Shown here one piece after another: positions 1 through 9,129 of a DNA stretch of 64,000 nucleotides. The position numbers and the translations under genes were made by a program. Every line of letters begins with the position of its first letter. Positions within the stretch are counted from its first letter, which is position 1. Source of the stretch: Arthrobacter glacialis (GTDB lineage: Bacteria > Actinomycetota > Actinomycetes > Actinomycetales > Micrococcaceae); contig NZ_PPXC01000014.1 in NCBI RefSeq assembly GCF_002909445.1, forward strand, positions 1 to 64,000, read 5' to 3'. Below the pieces are notes generated by a model, which saw nothing but the letters and a program-made list of their open reading frames with translations, made no database searches and had not been told where the DNA came from.

Positions 1-251
1 CCGTCGCCGTCAAGCGTCTGGACCAGCGTGGCCCATTCATCCGCCGAGATCGTCCGGGATGGGCCCACCCACGTCACGTTTTTCATGTGGGGGTCATCGG
101 CGAAAGGGTCACTGGCCATCAGCCTGGCGAACTCGGCATCCGCACATCCGCCGTCAGCGGCCTCCGACCAGTGGTCGGGAGCCTGATCCAGAAACGGCTG
201 TCCGGCAGGGGTGGAAGCCCTGTTGCTGCCGGGCCAATTGACGGTGCCCAT
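1..251 (-). CDS. Hypothetical protein, partial (C-terminus outside window)
   Basis: An open frame runs on the minus strand from an ATG at 249-251 to the window edge, giving 83 residues that begin MGTVNWPGSNRASTPAG and continue with a Trp/Asp-rich stretch (QAPDHWSEAADGG, WVGPSRTISADEWATLV). The start is chosen because it is the first ATG after the gap to the dehydratase gene; no strong Shine-Dalgarno sequence is visible. There is no signal peptide or membrane segment. I do not recognise the family and the C-terminal part is cut off. The frame is coding-like but support is limited to length and composition. Confidence 0.45.
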   Translation of the reverse strand, partial: MGTVNWPGSNRASTPAGQPFLDQAPDHWSEAADGGCADAEFARLMASDPFADDPHMKNVTWVGPSRTISADEWATLVQTLDGD

Positions 252-330
252 ACTCCAATTTTAGGCGCTGCCAGCCCTCAAGGGAAGACTTTTTAGAATA
301 TATGTTCCAGAAGATTGTTTCCCGCTCGAG

Positions 331-367
331 AAGCCCGGGGAAGCGCCGTTGGAGATATCCCGGGCTT
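331..367 (-). terminator. Hairpin downstream of the dehydratase gene
   Basis: A 9-bp perfect inverted repeat (AAGCCCGGG / CCCGGGCTT) lies immediately after the stop codon of the minus-strand dehydratase gene. The loop is 19 nt and there is no clear T tract on the minus strand, so it would be an I-shaped terminator as is common in actinobacteria. Confidence 0.5.
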
Positions 368-368
368 C

Positions 369-1301
369 TTACAACCCGGTGGGATCAGTGTTGGCACCGC
401 ATAGAATGACTGCAACGCGTTCGCCCGCAGCCGGCACATACGCCCCAGAGGCCAGGGCCGCATAGGCCGCGGCTGCGCCGTGCTCCAGAACCATGCGATA
501 GTTCTCCCACAGGAACGTCCTTGCTGCGCTGATGCTCTCGTCGCTGACCAGCACGCTCTGAACGCCTGTCCGCACGGCCACCTCGAAGCCGATGTCGCCA
601 ATGCTGCGAGCCCCCAAAGAATCAGCGGCAATGCCTGAAACGGCAACATCCACGGGCTGGCCTGCTGCCAGCGCCGCGTTCAGGCTTGGCGCGTTGTCGG
701 GCTCCACGGCAACAATTGTTGCGTGACCCTCCAGTGCCGCAGCGATCCCTGCCATCAGGCCGCCCCCGCCCACGGCCACGAGGACAGTGTCCATGCTGCC
801 CAGTTGCTCCAGCAATTCAAGGCCAATGGTGCCGGCGCCGGCGGCAATCTCTAGTTGGTCGTAGGCGTGGCAGTACACGGCACCCTTTTCCGTGGCAAAC
901 GCGATGGCAGCCTCATACGCTTCAGCGTATTCGGCGCCTTGTTGCACCACGGTGGCGCCAGCCTTGCGCAGTTTGGCAACCTTCACCGCCGGAGCACTCA
1001 ACGGGACATAAACGGTGGCGGGCACGCCCACGGTGGAAGCCGCGTAGGCATTGGCCAGCCCGGCATTGCCCCCGGAGGCCACCACTATGCCCACCGCCGG
1101 GTTAAGTTCGCCCCGCTCCTGGCAACCAATCACGCGATTGAAAGCCCCACGAGCCTTGAAGGTGCCTGTGTGCTGGAGAAACTCGCACTTGAGCCAGACA
1201 TCGCCGGGGGAGTGGTCGGCATCCACTTTGAGCACCGGCGTCCGGCGAACCAGCCCATCGATGCGGAGGGCTGCCTGGTCAACATCTGCACGGGTGATCA
1301 T
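369..1301 (-). CDS. Threonine/serine dehydratase-like PLP enzyme
   Basis: Fold-type II PLP enzyme of 310 aa, the usual length of catabolic serine/threonine dehydratases without a regulatory ACT domain. The cofactor lysine is Lys49 in GTFKARGAFN, the substrate loop is SGGNAG (about 76-81), and the glycine-rich phosphate loop GGGGLMAGI starts near 178. The expected reaction is deamination of threonine or serine to the 2-oxo acid in the cytoplasm; serine racemase is a related alternative that sequence alone does not exclude. It stands alone, divergent from the MBL-fold gene, and is followed by a hairpin. Confidence 0.85.
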   Translation of the reverse strand: MITRADVDQAALRIDGLVRRTPVLKVDADHSPGDVWLKCEFLQHTGTFKARGAFNRVIGCQERGELNPAVGIVVASGGNAGLANAYAASTVGVPATVYVPLSAPAVKVAKLRKAGATVVQQGAEYAEAYEAAIAFATEKGAVYCHAYDQLEIAAGAGTIGLELLEQLGSMDTVLVAVGGGGLMAGIAAALEGHATIVAVEPDNAPSLNAALAAGQPVDVAVSGIAADSLGARSIGDIGFEVAVRTGVQSVLVSDESISAARTFLWENYRMVLEHGAAAAYAALASGAYVPAAGERVAVILCGANTDPTGL

Positions 1302-1406
1302 TCAAGAGCTCTCTTTGCTGGCGTAAGGATTTACCCAAGGCTATAGCTGGCGGTGAAATGGAGTCCAACTTTGTCCATACCGAGAGATCCTTCCAGGCAG
1401 ACGGAC

Positions 1407-1412
1407 TAGGCT
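1407..1412 (+). promoter_or_regulatory. -10 element of a leaderless promoter for the MBL-fold gene
   Basis: TAGGCT ends exactly 6 nt before the ATG at 1419 and there is no Shine-Dalgarno sequence. Transcription would start at or next to the A of ATG. The same layout recurs at many other genes in the window. Confidence 0.55.
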
Positions 1413-1418
1413 GGATCA

Positions 1419-2099
1419 ATGACTATTGACTCCACTTTGATCCACGATCTGCCGCAGCACACAGTGCGCCGCGCGGTCGTCTCCGCCATGGCAAACAATG
1501 TCTATTTGATCACCGCCAAATCCACTGGTGCCCAAGTTCTCATTGATGCCGCGGATGATCTGCCCGCCATCAATTCACTCCTGCACGACGGCGCCGCGGA
1601 CTCCAGTGGCCCCACGACGCTGGCCATGATTGCCACCACCCACCAGCATTGGGACCATGTGCGCGCCTTGGCCGCATTGGTGGCCCAGACGGGTGCCCCG
1701 ACAGCTGCCGGAGCCCAGGATGCTGCCGGGATTGCTTCTGAATGCGGCGTTACCACTGACCACGCCGTGGGCGACGGCGGCAAACTGGCGGTAAACGGCA
1801 TTGAGCTGGCAACAGTGCATCTGCGCGGCCACACACCCGGTTCCATCGCCTATGTTCTCCGCAGTGGTTCGGGCGAGCAGGAAAGTACGCTGATTTTCAG
1901 CGGGGACTCCTTGTTCCCAGGTGGTGTGGGCAATACTGGGCAGGATCCGCAGCGCTTCGCGCAACTTCTCGATGACGTGCAGGAGCGGCTCTTTGCGAAC
2001 TATGGAGACGATGCCATAGTGCTGCCCGGCCACGGTGACGCGACCACCTTGGGCGCCGAACGGCCATCACTGGCTGACTGGCGTGAACGCGGCTGGTAA
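1419..2099 (+). CDS. MBL-fold metallo-hydrolase
   Basis: Metallo-beta-lactamase-fold hydrolase of 226 aa, similar in size to glyoxalase II-like enzymes. Metal-site motifs are complete: THQHWDH (His75, His77, Asp79, His80), His138 in LRGHTPGS, Asp163 in FSGDSLFPGG and His205 in LPGHGD. The family usually hydrolyses thioesters such as S-lactoylglutathione or mycothiol conjugates with two zinc or iron ions; the actual substrate is unknown. The start at 1419 is supported by a -10 box 6 nt upstream (leaderless). The ABM monooxygenase gene follows 68 nt later with its own similar promoter. Confidence 0.85.
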   Translation: MTIDSTLIHDLPQHTVRRAVVSAMANNVYLITAKSTGAQVLIDAADDLPAINSLLHDGAADSSGPTTLAMIATTHQHWDHVRALAALVAQTGAPTAAGAQDAAGIASECGVTTDHAVGDGGKLAVNGIELATVHLRGHTPGSIAYVLRSGSGEQESTLIFSGDSLFPGGVGNTGQDPQRFAQLLDDVQERLFANYGDDAIVLPGHGDATTLGAERPSLADWRERGW

Positions 2100-2155
2100 C
2101 TGCGCCGAAAGTATGGCCTGCGCCTCACAACTGGCGTTGCGCACTTATGGCCGCT

Positions 2156-2161
2156 TAAGCT
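2156..2161 (+). promoter_or_regulatory. -10 element of a leaderless promoter for the ABM gene
   Basis: TAAGCT is followed by 6 nt (ggagtc) and then the ATG at 2168. The GGAG within the spacer is too close to the ATG to act as a normal Shine-Dalgarno sequence. Confidence 0.5.
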
Positions 2162-2167
2162 GGAGTC

Positions 2168-2491
2168 ATGTACTTTATTGTTGTGAAATTTCAGGTCCAG
2201 CCCGAATCCGCCGAGGAGTTCATGGACCTGGTTGGTCCCTACACGGAATCCACCCGCGCCGAGCCGGGCAATCTCTGGTTCGACTGGTCACGAAGCGTTG
2301 AAGATCCCAACGAGTTTGTCCTGGTGGAAGCATTCCTGGACGACGACGCTGCCGGCGCCCACGTCTCCAGCGACCACTTCAAGTCCGGTCTTGACGCCAT
2401 GCGCCCCGTCTTGGTCGCGACGCCCAAGATCGTCTCGCGCAAGGTGGACGGCGACTCCTGGGATGCCATGGGCGAGCTGCAGATCGACTAA
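2168..2491 (+). CDS. Antibiotic biosynthesis monooxygenase (ABM) domain protein, putative quinol monooxygenase
   Basis: Protein of 107 aa with one ABM/dimeric ferredoxin-like domain: N-terminal strand YFIVVKFQVQPES, central EPGNLWFDWSRSVEDPNEFVLVEAF and the HVSSDHFKSGL helix typical of YgiN-like proteins. Members are small cofactor-free oxygenases acting on quinols or polyketide-like substrates, or haem-degrading relatives; the substrate here cannot be told. It ends 5 nt before the first codon of hrpB, so read-through into that gene is likely. Confidence 0.8.
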   Translation: MYFIVVKFQVQPESAEEFMDLVGPYTESTRAEPGNLWFDWSRSVEDPNEFVLVEAFLDDDAAGAHVSSDHFKSGLDAMRPVLVATPKIVSRKVDGDSWDAMGELQID

Positions 2492-2496
2492 TACAC

Positions 2497-5121
2497 ATGC
2501 CCGCCACGGCCGCCATGGGGTATCCAAGCGGCCCCTTCAGCCTTGACACACTGGGGCAGGGACTGGTTTTTGCCCAGTCCCTGCCCCAGCTGGCGCACGT
2601 CCTGGCCCTTTCGCAGCCGGACGGTGCCGTTGCCGTGGTCCAGGCCCCGCCCGGGACAGGAAAAACCACCTTGGTCCCGCCCCTGGTGGCCAATGTGCTC
2701 AGCCACGGCCAGGCAGGGCAGCGGATCCTCGTTACCCAGCCCAGGCGGGTGGCAGCACGGTCGGCGGCAAGGCGGCTCGCCACCCTGGATGGCAGCACGC
2801 TCGGCACCAAGGTGGGCTACACCGTGCGCGGTGAGAACCACACGAGCCACGAAACAATCATCGAATTCCTCACCCCCGGAATTCTCCTGCGCCGCCTGCT
2901 GCGTGACCCCGGGCTGGAAGGGGTGTCCGCCGTCGTGCTGGATGAGGTCCACGAACGCGGACTGGAAACCGACCTCCTGCTGGGCATGCTGGCAGAAGTG
3001 CGGGCGCTGCGCGGCGATCTGACCCTGCTGGCCATGTCAGCAACCCTCGACGCCCAGCGGTTTTCCCGCCTGCTGGCGGACGACGCCGGGTCCCCGGCTC
3101 CTGTGATCGACTGCCCCTCCGCGCTGTACCCCCTAGAGGTTGACTGGGCGCCGGCGTCGATGTCCCGGGTGGATGAGCGCGGCATTTCCCGGGCATTCCT
3201 GGATCATGTGGCCGACACGGCCGCTGCGGCGCATGCGGCAGCCGTGGCCGGCAATCCCGCAGTGGATGCACTGGTCTTTGCTCCCGGTGCGTGGGAAGTG
3301 GGCCACATTGCCCAACGTCTGCGGGCTGCCTGTGCCGGTACGGAAATTCTTGAATTGCATGGCCAGGTGCCGGCACGCGAGCAGGACAAGGCAGTTTCGG
3401 CCAGGGTGCCGGGCGGATTGCCGCGCATCATTGTTTCGACGTCCCTGGCCGAGTCCTCGTTGACGGTTCCCGGCGTGCGCCTGGTGATTGATTCGGGTTT
3501 GTCGCGGGAGCCGCGCAGGGATGCCGCACGCGGCATGACCGGCTTGGTGACAGTGACCTCTTCGCGCGCCTCGGCGGAGCAGCGCGCAGGACGTGCGGCC
3601 CGTCTTGGACCGGGCAAAGTGGTGCGCTGCTACGAACAAAAAACGTTTGCGGCAGCCCCAGCCCACCCCACGCCTGAGATCGCCGTGGCCGACCTCAGCA
3701 CCGCTGCCCTGCTCCTGGCCTGTTGGGGCGCTCCGGCAGGGCAAGGTTTGTTGCTCCCGGACGCTCCACCAGTGGCGGCCATGAACGCAGCCGTTGAGAT
3801 TTTGACTGAATTGGGTGCCTTGGATGCCCAGGGCCATGCAACAGCGCTTGGAAAGACACTGGCAGCCATCCCCGCCGAGCCGCGCCTGGCCAGGGCACTG
3901 CTCGACGGCGCGGCCATGGTAGGCCCCAAACCGGCCGCCGAGATTGTTGGCGTCGTGGCAGGGGACAGCAGGGCGCAGGGCGCGGATCTCACCGCGCTGC
4001 TGAGCTCACTGCGTGCCGGCCGCGACCCCGGCGCACGCCGCTGGGGCCAGGAAGTGCGCCGGCTGGAACAGCTTGCGCGCAAGAATGCCGCACCCAACGT
4101 CCGCACTGGTGCCACGACAGTTGATGCGCCGGACGTTGTGGGGTTCGTGGTGGGGCTGGCCTTCCCGGACAGGGTCGCACGGCTGGTGGCCAACGCCGCG
4201 GGCCACCAATATTTACTGTCCTCCGGCACCCGTGCGGGGCTGCCAGCGGGAAGCGCCCTGGCCGGACACGAGTGGTTGGCTGTGGCAGATGTGGCCCGCG
4301 CCCAGGGGCGTGACGCCGCAGGCACCGGGGCCATCATCCGCGCCGCTGCTGCCTTGAGTCAAGAAATCGCCGAGCAGGTGTCCGCCCACCTGTTGCGGGA
4401 TTCCGTGGTGGCGCAGTTCGTCAACGGCAAGGTCACCGCCCGCCGGGAGCGGCGGCTGGGAGCCATTGTGCTCTCCTCAACACCCGTCAAGGCATCCGCC
4501 GCACAGGGGCGTGACGCCGTGGCTGCCGCGCTGGCGCGCGAGGGTGTGGGAATGCTGTCCTGGAGCGCTCCGGCCGACGCATTGCGGCGCAGACTGGCCT
4601 TGCTGCATCGTGAGCTGGGTGAGCCGTGGCCGGATGTCAGCGACGCCGCCCTCCTGGCCAGACTGCAGGATTGGCTGGGACCGGAACTCGAATCCGTGGC
4701 GGCTGGAAGCGCGCTGTCTGCACTTTCTCTAACCGATCCGCTGCGACGCCTCCTGCCATGGCCGCAGGCTTCACAGCTGGGGGAGTTGGTGCCGGAGACA
4801 CTTGCCGTTCCCAGCGGTTCACGGATCAGGATTGACTACCCGGACGTCTCCAGCGACGGCCCTCCCGTGGTGGCCGTGAAATTGCAGGAATGCTTTGGGC
4901 TGGCCCAAACACCGCTCCTGGTCAATGGCCGCGTGCGGGTGCTCTTCCACTTGCTCTCACCTGCCCGGCAGCCGCTTGCCGTGACGGATGACCTGCAGTC
5001 ATTCTGGTCCGGTCCCTACGCCCAGGTCCGGGCACAGATGCGTGGGCGTTACCCCAAGCATCCGTGGCCCGAGGACCCCTGGAGCGCACCTGCCACGGCA
5101 AGGGTGAAAAGCCGGATGTGA
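2497..5121 (+). CDS. hrpB: ATP-dependent helicase HrpB
   Basis: DEAH-type (SF2) helicase of 874 aa, a standard HrpB length. Visible motifs are Walker A PPGTGKTT (51-58), QPRRVAARSAA, DEVHERG (Asp149-Glu-Val-His152, the DEVH variant), SATLD at about 181, and the second RecA-lobe segment with STSLAESSLTVPGV and the arginine-finger motif SAEQRAGRAAR. The C-terminal region (WSGPYAQVRAQMRGRYPKHPWPEDP) is the characteristic HrpB_C signature. A role in RNA or RNP remodelling is presumed; the biological target is not established. The start with ATG at 2497 is directly downstream of the ABM stop. Confidence 0.93.
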   Translation: MPATAAMGYPSGPFSLDTLGQGLVFAQSLPQLAHVLALSQPDGAVAVVQAPPGTGKTTLVPPLVANVLSHGQAGQRILVTQPRRVAARSAARRLATLDGSTLGTKVGYTVRGENHTSHETIIEFLTPGILLRRLLRDPGLEGVSAVVLDEVHERGLETDLLLGMLAEVRALRGDLTLLAMSATLDAQRFSRLLADDAGSPAPVIDCPSALYPLEVDWAPASMSRVDERGISRAFLDHVADTAAAAHAAAVAGNPAVDALVFAPGAWEVGHIAQRLRAACAGTEILELHGQVPAREQDKAVSARVPGGLPRIIVSTSLAESSLTVPGVRLVIDSGLSREPRRDAARGMTGLVTVTSSRASAEQRAGRAARLGPGKVVRCYEQKTFAAAPAHPTPEIAVADLSTAALLLACWGAPAGQGLLLPDAPPVAAMNAAVEILTELGALDAQGHATALGKTLAAIPAEPRLARALLDGAAMVGPKPAAEIVGVVAGDSRAQGADLTALLSSLRAGRDPGARRWGQEVRRLEQLARKNAAPNVRTGATTVDAPDVVGFVVGLAFPDRVARLVANAAGHQYLLSSGTRAGLPAGSALAGHEWLAVADVARAQGRDAAGTGAIIRAAAALSQEIAEQVSAHLLRDSVVAQFVNGKVTARRERRLGAIVLSSTPVKASAAQGRDAVAAALAREGVGMLSWSAPADALRRRLALLHRELGEPWPDVSDAALLARLQDWLGPELESVAAGSALSALSLTDPLRRLLPWPQASQLGELVPETLAVPSGSRIRIDYPDVSSDGPPVVAVKLQECFGLAQTPLLVNGRVRVLFHLLSPARQPLAVTDDLQSFWSGPYAQVRAQMRGRYPKHPWPEDPWSAPATARVKSRM

Positions 5122-5146
5122 TCGCTTGCGCTCCCACGGCAGAACC

Positions 5147-5440
5147 TCAAGGCAGGACGTCCACGGTCTCGGTGCGCTCCTGGATTGATTGGCTCTCCCA
5201 GGAACGCTTGAGCTCAAACAGCAATTCCATGCGTCCGGGCTCACCGGCCATGAAATGGAATTTCTGTGTTCCGGGGGACGGTATCGGTGCAGGATCGGCA
5301 AGTTGCGAATCCGGGGCAAAGGACTTGTCCACAAGCTCCAGCCCGGCCGGCACCCCGGCCACCGACCATTGATAGCCGGTGGCCGGGGTGGCGGGGAACT
5401 CAACACTGAACATCTCGCCTGCCCGGACTGTGATCACCAC
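5147..5440 (-). CDS. Chagasin-like (I42 family) cysteine protease inhibitor
   Basis: Protein of 97 aa with the three loops that define chagasin-type inhibitors of papain-like peptidases: TPATGYQW (residues about 18-25, equivalent of the NPTTG loop), PGTQKFHF (the GG-x-FxF loop) and KRSWE near the C-terminus (the RPW loop). No signal peptide is present, so it should stay in the cytoplasm. It starts with GTG and has GGAGGAG 6 nt upstream. It lies 56 nt downstream of a papain-like protease gene on the same strand, which makes inhibition of that enzyme the obvious role. Family assignment is by loop motifs; the target is inferred from position. Confidence 0.82.
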   Translation of the reverse strand: MVITVRAGEMFSVEFPATPATGYQWSVAGVPAGLELVDKSFAPDSQLADPAPIPSPGTQKFHFMAGEPGRMELLFELKRSWESQSIQERTETVDVLP

Positions 5441-5496
5441 TCAACTCTCCTCCGTGGCAGGCTCATGTCAAGGGCCGCATCTTGCCTAGTTCAGGA

Positions 5497-7185
5497 TCAG
5501 GCATACCACTTGTGCCACATGGCAGAATCCGTGCCTTCCACGAAGCAGTCGAGCCGGCCGGGCGCCCAGGTGGACACCCCGGTTCCGGAGGACAGCAGCC
5601 CGCCAAGGTTTTCCTCACCGCTCCAGGACCCGTCCCACCACTTATGCATCATGTTGAAGCCGGCGCCGGGGTAGAACATGTCAATCCGGTCCGGTCCCCA
5701 GGAGGCTGCGGAGAGGTCACCGCCAACGTAGCCGCCCAGAGCTTCCCAGCCGCTCCATCCGGCCCCTGCCCAGTACTGGTGGTACAGCTGGCTGTCGGTG
5801 CCCTTGACAAAGGTGTCGAGCCGGTTGTCGCCCCATGAAGCAACGGCAGGGGCGGAATCGCACACCCCGCCCAAGCTTTCCCAACCTCCCCAGTTGCTGC
5901 CATCCCACCACAGGTGCCACATGGCCGAGTCCATGCCGCGGGCAAAGACGTCAATGCGGTTGGGGCCCCACGAAACTGCTGCGGGGTCGGAGGACAGCAA
6001 GCCGCCAAGGGCTTCCCACCCGCTCCAACCACCGTCGAACCACTTGTGGTAAAGCTGGTGGTCGGTGCCCACCACAAACATGTCCAGCCGCCCGGATTCC
6101 CAGGAGCAGATGGCCGGGCCGCTCTGGCAGCCGCCGCCCAGCGATTCCCAGCCGTTCCAACTTGAGCCGTCCCACCACCTATGCCAGATGGCGGAGTCGG
6201 TGCCGCGGGCCACGGCGTCGATCCTGTTGGGTCCCCAGGAGACGGCACTGGGCTTGGAGGTGATGATTCCGCCCAGAGACTCCCAACCGCTCCAGCCGTG
6301 GCTGGGCGGAAGCTGCACACCCTGGGCGGTGGAGAAGGCGTATACGTCAAAGTTGCACTGACCGTAGGCGATCTTGAAGTAGCCCGACATGCCCCACCCG
6401 GTTCCCCAGGAGTTCTTCACCAGCCAGCACTGCTCGGATTCGGAGTAGCCGATTACCTCAACGCAGTGCCCGCCAACGTAGTTGCCCGTGACGTGCTGGT
6501 ACACGCCCGTGGCGTAACTGTAGAAGTCGTCGTAGACGTCGAAGGATGCGGCGCACGGGCCGGTGCTGTCCAGGTAGCTCTTGCGCTCGTTGATGTCACC
6601 GATCAGGCCGTGGTTGGTGATGGAGACCTGGCTGTCGGCCCGGTTTGGGGTGGGCCGCACATACGGCTTCCAAAGATTGGTGGCCGGGTCGATCACAGGT
6701 GGACTGTCAAAGGCGCTCGAGTACGGCAGGGCCGTCTCGCTGACCTGCCCCCGGGCCTGCAACTGTGCCATGCAGGCATGGGAATTCCAGCCGCCGCAGG
6801 ACGGGCCATGGCTGGAATTGAAATGTGAATCGGCCTCGGACAGGTCAAGGAGCTGACCGTGCTCAATGGAGGCCATGGACTCAACCACCGCAGTGCACGC
6901 AAACGATACGCAGGAACCGCAATACTGCTGGTCCCGCACAGCAGTGACGTGGTTGCCGTTCTTGTTGCGCCAGTCAACTTCCGGGGCAAAGGCCCTGGCT
7001 GCCAGTCCGGCGGCTTCCTGAGGTCCTGCCGCGCGCATGGCGACGTCGGCCGGGGTGAAAATGACGCCCAATAGGGCCCTCTTGCCCTCGTCGCTCAGCA
7101 GCGACTGAGGCGTGATGCGGGGACTCCAACGAGCCTCTGCCGAGGTAAGGGTTGCCGATAGTTCGTGAATATCCAAAGTGGCCAT
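5497..7185 (-). CDS. C1A papain-like protease with six DUF346/PLL-type propeller repeats
   Basis: Two-part protein of 562 aa. Residues about 1-68 resemble a propeptide; the papain domain follows with Gln86 and catalytic Cys92 in RDQQYCGSC, His240 in [12 protein letters not shown] and Asn258 in [12 protein letters not shown]. From about residue 297 to the end are six repeats of about 45 aa with the pattern GWESLGG...[23 protein letters not shown], typical of DUF346/PLL-type beta-propeller lectins. No Sec signal peptide or membrane segment is seen. The start at 7185 is chosen over an ATG 36 nt further upstream because GGAGGG sits 7 nt before it. A chagasin-like inhibitor gene follows. Carbohydrate binding is inferred from the family. 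Confidence 0.88.
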   Translation of the reverse strand: MATLDIHELSATLTSAEARWSPRITPQSLLSDEGKRALLGVIFTPADVAMRAAGPQEAAGLAARAFAPEVDWRNKNGNHVTAVRDQQYCGSCVSFACTAVVESMASIEHGQLLDLSEADSHFNSSHGPSCGGWNSHACMAQLQARGQVSETALPYSSAFDSPPVIDPATNLWKPYVRPTPNRADSQVSITNHGLIGDINERKSYLDSTGPCAASFDVYDDFYSYATGVYQHVTGNYVGGHCVEVIGYSESEQCWLVKNSWGTGWGMSGYFKIAYGQCNFDVYAFSTAQGVQLPPSHGWSGWESLGGIITSKPSAVSWGPNRIDAVARGTDSAIWHRWWDGSSWNGWESLGGGCQSGPAICSWESGRLDMFVVGTDHQLYHKWFDGGWSGWEALGGLLSSDPAAVSWGPNRIDVFARGMDSAMWHLWWDGSNWGGWESLGGVCDSAPAVASWGDNRLDTFVKGTDSQLYHQYWAGAGWSGWEALGGYVGGDLSAASWGPDRIDMFYPGAGFNMMHKWWDGSWSGEENLGGLLSSGTGVSTWAPGRLDCFVEGTDSAMWHKWYA

Positions 7186-7436
7186 GGTGGTGCCCTCCGT
7201 GAGCGCGCGGCCCTCCCACACGGACCGCTCAGTGCATGGGTTCCGTCAGCAAGAAATTGTGGGTGGGGCGCCCCGCAGGCCACCTCGCCGGGCCTCCCGT
7301 TTCTTCCACCAGGAGCCCCGCCCGCACGCAAATCATTCAACACATTCAACACTGCAAATGCTAAGACCTGCGCTACGGGCGGGGCTATGCTACCGGCCAG
7401 TGTTTAGCCAAAAGGACAAGGTGGGTGTCAGTCGCC

Positions 7437-8270
7437 CTAGGAGGTGCCCTTCCTTGTCGCCTGCCGCCACTCATTTGAGGCCAAATGCGAACTGGCTTGG
7501 GCGCCCACCTGAGCCATTCCGCCGTCGACCTCCCAGCTGGCACCCGTCACATAGCTGGCCGCAGGGGAGGCCAGGAAAGTGACGACGCCGGCTATCTCCT
7601 CCGCGGTCCCGGCATGTCCCAGCGGAATGCCTGGACGCGGAATCTGGTGAGGGTGCCGCAGCTCGGAGTCAGGCAAATGGGTGGCGATTTCACCTGGTGC
7701 CACCGTGTTCACGGTGATCCCGTGCCCGGACAGTTCCACGGCCAGAGTCTTGGCGAGTCCGTTGAGGCCGTACTTGGAGGCACAGTAAGCCCCGAAGCCA
7801 AACCTTGGCTGGTGGGCGTGGATGCTGGTGATCACCACAATCCGCCCACCGGAGCCGCCGGCAATCAACAGTTTCGCAGCGGCCTGCAGACAGAGGAAAG
7901 CGCCGTTGAGGTTGATGTCCAGTATCCGCTGCCAGTCCTCATACTCGGTGTCCACCACCGAGCTGAGCAGCCCCACGCCAACGTTGTTGACAAAGACTCC
8001 CAGTGATCCGAGCTCCGTGGCCAGCTTTTCCACGGCAGGGGCGCAGCTGGGAAGGTCGCTGGTGTCCAGCCATAACAAGGCGGCGCGCCGACCCAGCTCC
8101 TCGATGCTCGCAGCGGTGTCCCTGGCACCCGCCTCATCGTCATGCCAGGTGAAGCCCACATCGAAGCCGTCCCGAGCCAAGGCGATCGCTATGGCTTTGC
8201 CAATGCCGCGATCGGCACCGGTGACTATGGCCGTTTTGGGGTAAGTGGAAACTGTTCCGGAGCCCGTCAC
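7437..8270 (-). CDS. SDR-family oxidoreductase
   Basis: Short-chain dehydrogenase/reductase of 277 aa when started at the GTG at 8268-8270. The Rossmann motif TGADRGIG is near residue 17, NNVG follows in strand 4, the catalytic tetrad is Ser in ITSIHAHQ and Tyr-x-x-x-Lys in YCASKYG, and the C-terminal motif is SYVTGASWEVDGG. An open frame continues 42 codons upstream but this would lie inside dps, so the GTG 9 nt after the dps stop is preferred. The position of Tyr/Lys and the 3-oxoacyl-ACP-reductase-like ending are standard; substrate unknown. It is probably co-transcribed with dps. Confidence 0.85.
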   Translation of the reverse strand: MTGSGTVSTYPKTAIVTGADRGIGKAIAIALARDGFDVGFTWHDDEAGARDTAASIEELGRRAALLWLDTSDLPSCAPAVEKLATELGSLGVFVNNVGVGLLSSVVDTEYEDWQRILDINLNGAFLCLQAAAKLLIAGGSGGRIVVITSIHAHQPRFGFGAYCASKYGLNGLAKTLAVELSGHGITVNTVAPGEIATHLPDSELRHPHQIPRPGIPLGHAGTAEEIAGVVTFLASPAASYVTGASWEVDGGMAQVGAQASSHLASNEWRQATRKGTS

Positions 8271-8278
8271 AGCCGCTC

Positions 8279-8839
8279 TTACTTTGCCTTGTTGGCGGCT
8301 GAGCGTTCGGTCTTGGCGCCCGCGGTGAGGAGGTCGCCGTCGTCGTCCTCGAGATGGGCGCGCATGAACCACTGGAACAGTTCCAGCTTGGCGCATTGGC
8401 CAATGAGTATGTCCTCGGTGATGGGGTCCAGCTCGGCAACGTCGGCCAGGGTTTTGCGGTGGCTGGAGAGGAAGCCCTTGTACACCACATCCAGGGCAGC
8501 AAGGTGCGCCGCGGTACCGGCCCGAGCAATGGCGTAGTCATCCCACGATCGGGCCTCGACCAAGGCTCCGGGCAAACCGTTGGGGGAGACACCCAAGGTG
8601 GCGATGCGTTCGGCGGTTTCATCCACCATGGCACGGACCACGTCAATTTGGGGATCCAGCATCTCGTGCACGCTGATGAAGTCCCTGCCCACCACATTCC
8701 AATGTGCGTGCTTGAGCGTCAGCTGGAGGTCGTTGAGGGCGTGGAGCCTTGATTGGAGCAATGAGCCCACCTTGTGGCCATCCTGAAGTGATAAGCCAGG
8801 AACCGTGTATCCCGCGTGAGCTGTCCTCTTAACAACCAT
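8279..8839 (-). CDS. dps: Dps family DNA-binding ferritin-like protein
   Basis: Protein of 186 aa with the Dps ferroxidase signature: His46 in KHAHWNVVG, and Asp73 and Glu77 in VDETAERIATLG. The family forms dodecamers that oxidise Fe(II) with hydrogen peroxide and protect DNA. The C-terminal tail (GAKTERSAANKAK) is basic, as in actinobacterial Dps proteins that bind DNA through the C-terminus. The start is supported by AAGGAG 6 nt upstream. It is the first gene of a two-gene unit with the SDR oxidoreductase. Confidence 0.92.
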   Translation of the reverse strand: MVVKRTAHAGYTVPGLSLQDGHKVGSLLQSRLHALNDLQLTLKHAHWNVVGRDFISVHEMLDPQIDVVRAMVDETAERIATLGVSPNGLPGALVEARSWDDYAIARAGTAAHLAALDVVYKGFLSSHRKTLADVAELDPITEDILIGQCAKLELFQWFMRAHLEDDDGDLLTAGAKTERSAANKAK

Positions 8840-9060
8840 GTGAAACTCCTTCGTATCAACGCTCTGGTTAGCTGTTTCCTTGTTTCGCAGGACCGGAACG
8901 TGCCCGATCTGCTCTCACGGTAACCACATCTTCGAAGAAGGTCTAGAGGTGTCCGGCACCAGTTCACCCGGAACACCCACGTTCCGGGAGTTGTCCCCGT
9001 GCAGCCGCGTGTCACAGGTGGATAGTTTCTGATGGCGGGGCGCGCCCACTAGCGCAAGGC

Positions 9061-9122
9061 AAGGGCCGCCGTCGCACTTCCTTATTGGAGCACTCCTTTA
9101 ATGGAGCACAGCGGCGGCCCTT
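9061..9122 (-). terminator. Long hairpin downstream of the YciO gene
   Basis: An 11-bp perfect stem (AAGGGCCGCCG / CGGCGGCCCTT) encloses a 40-nt loop that contains TGGAGCAC twice. It begins 8 nt past the minus-strand YciO stop and is the only strong structure in the gap up to dps (8840-9129); the rest of that gap presumably holds the dps promoter. Confidence 0.6.
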
Positions 9123-9129
9123 CTACGGT

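Noticed and set aside
7186-7221. Twelve-residue N-terminal extension of the papain-like protease
   Set aside because: GGAGGG is correctly spaced for the ATG at 7185 but would be inside the longer frame.
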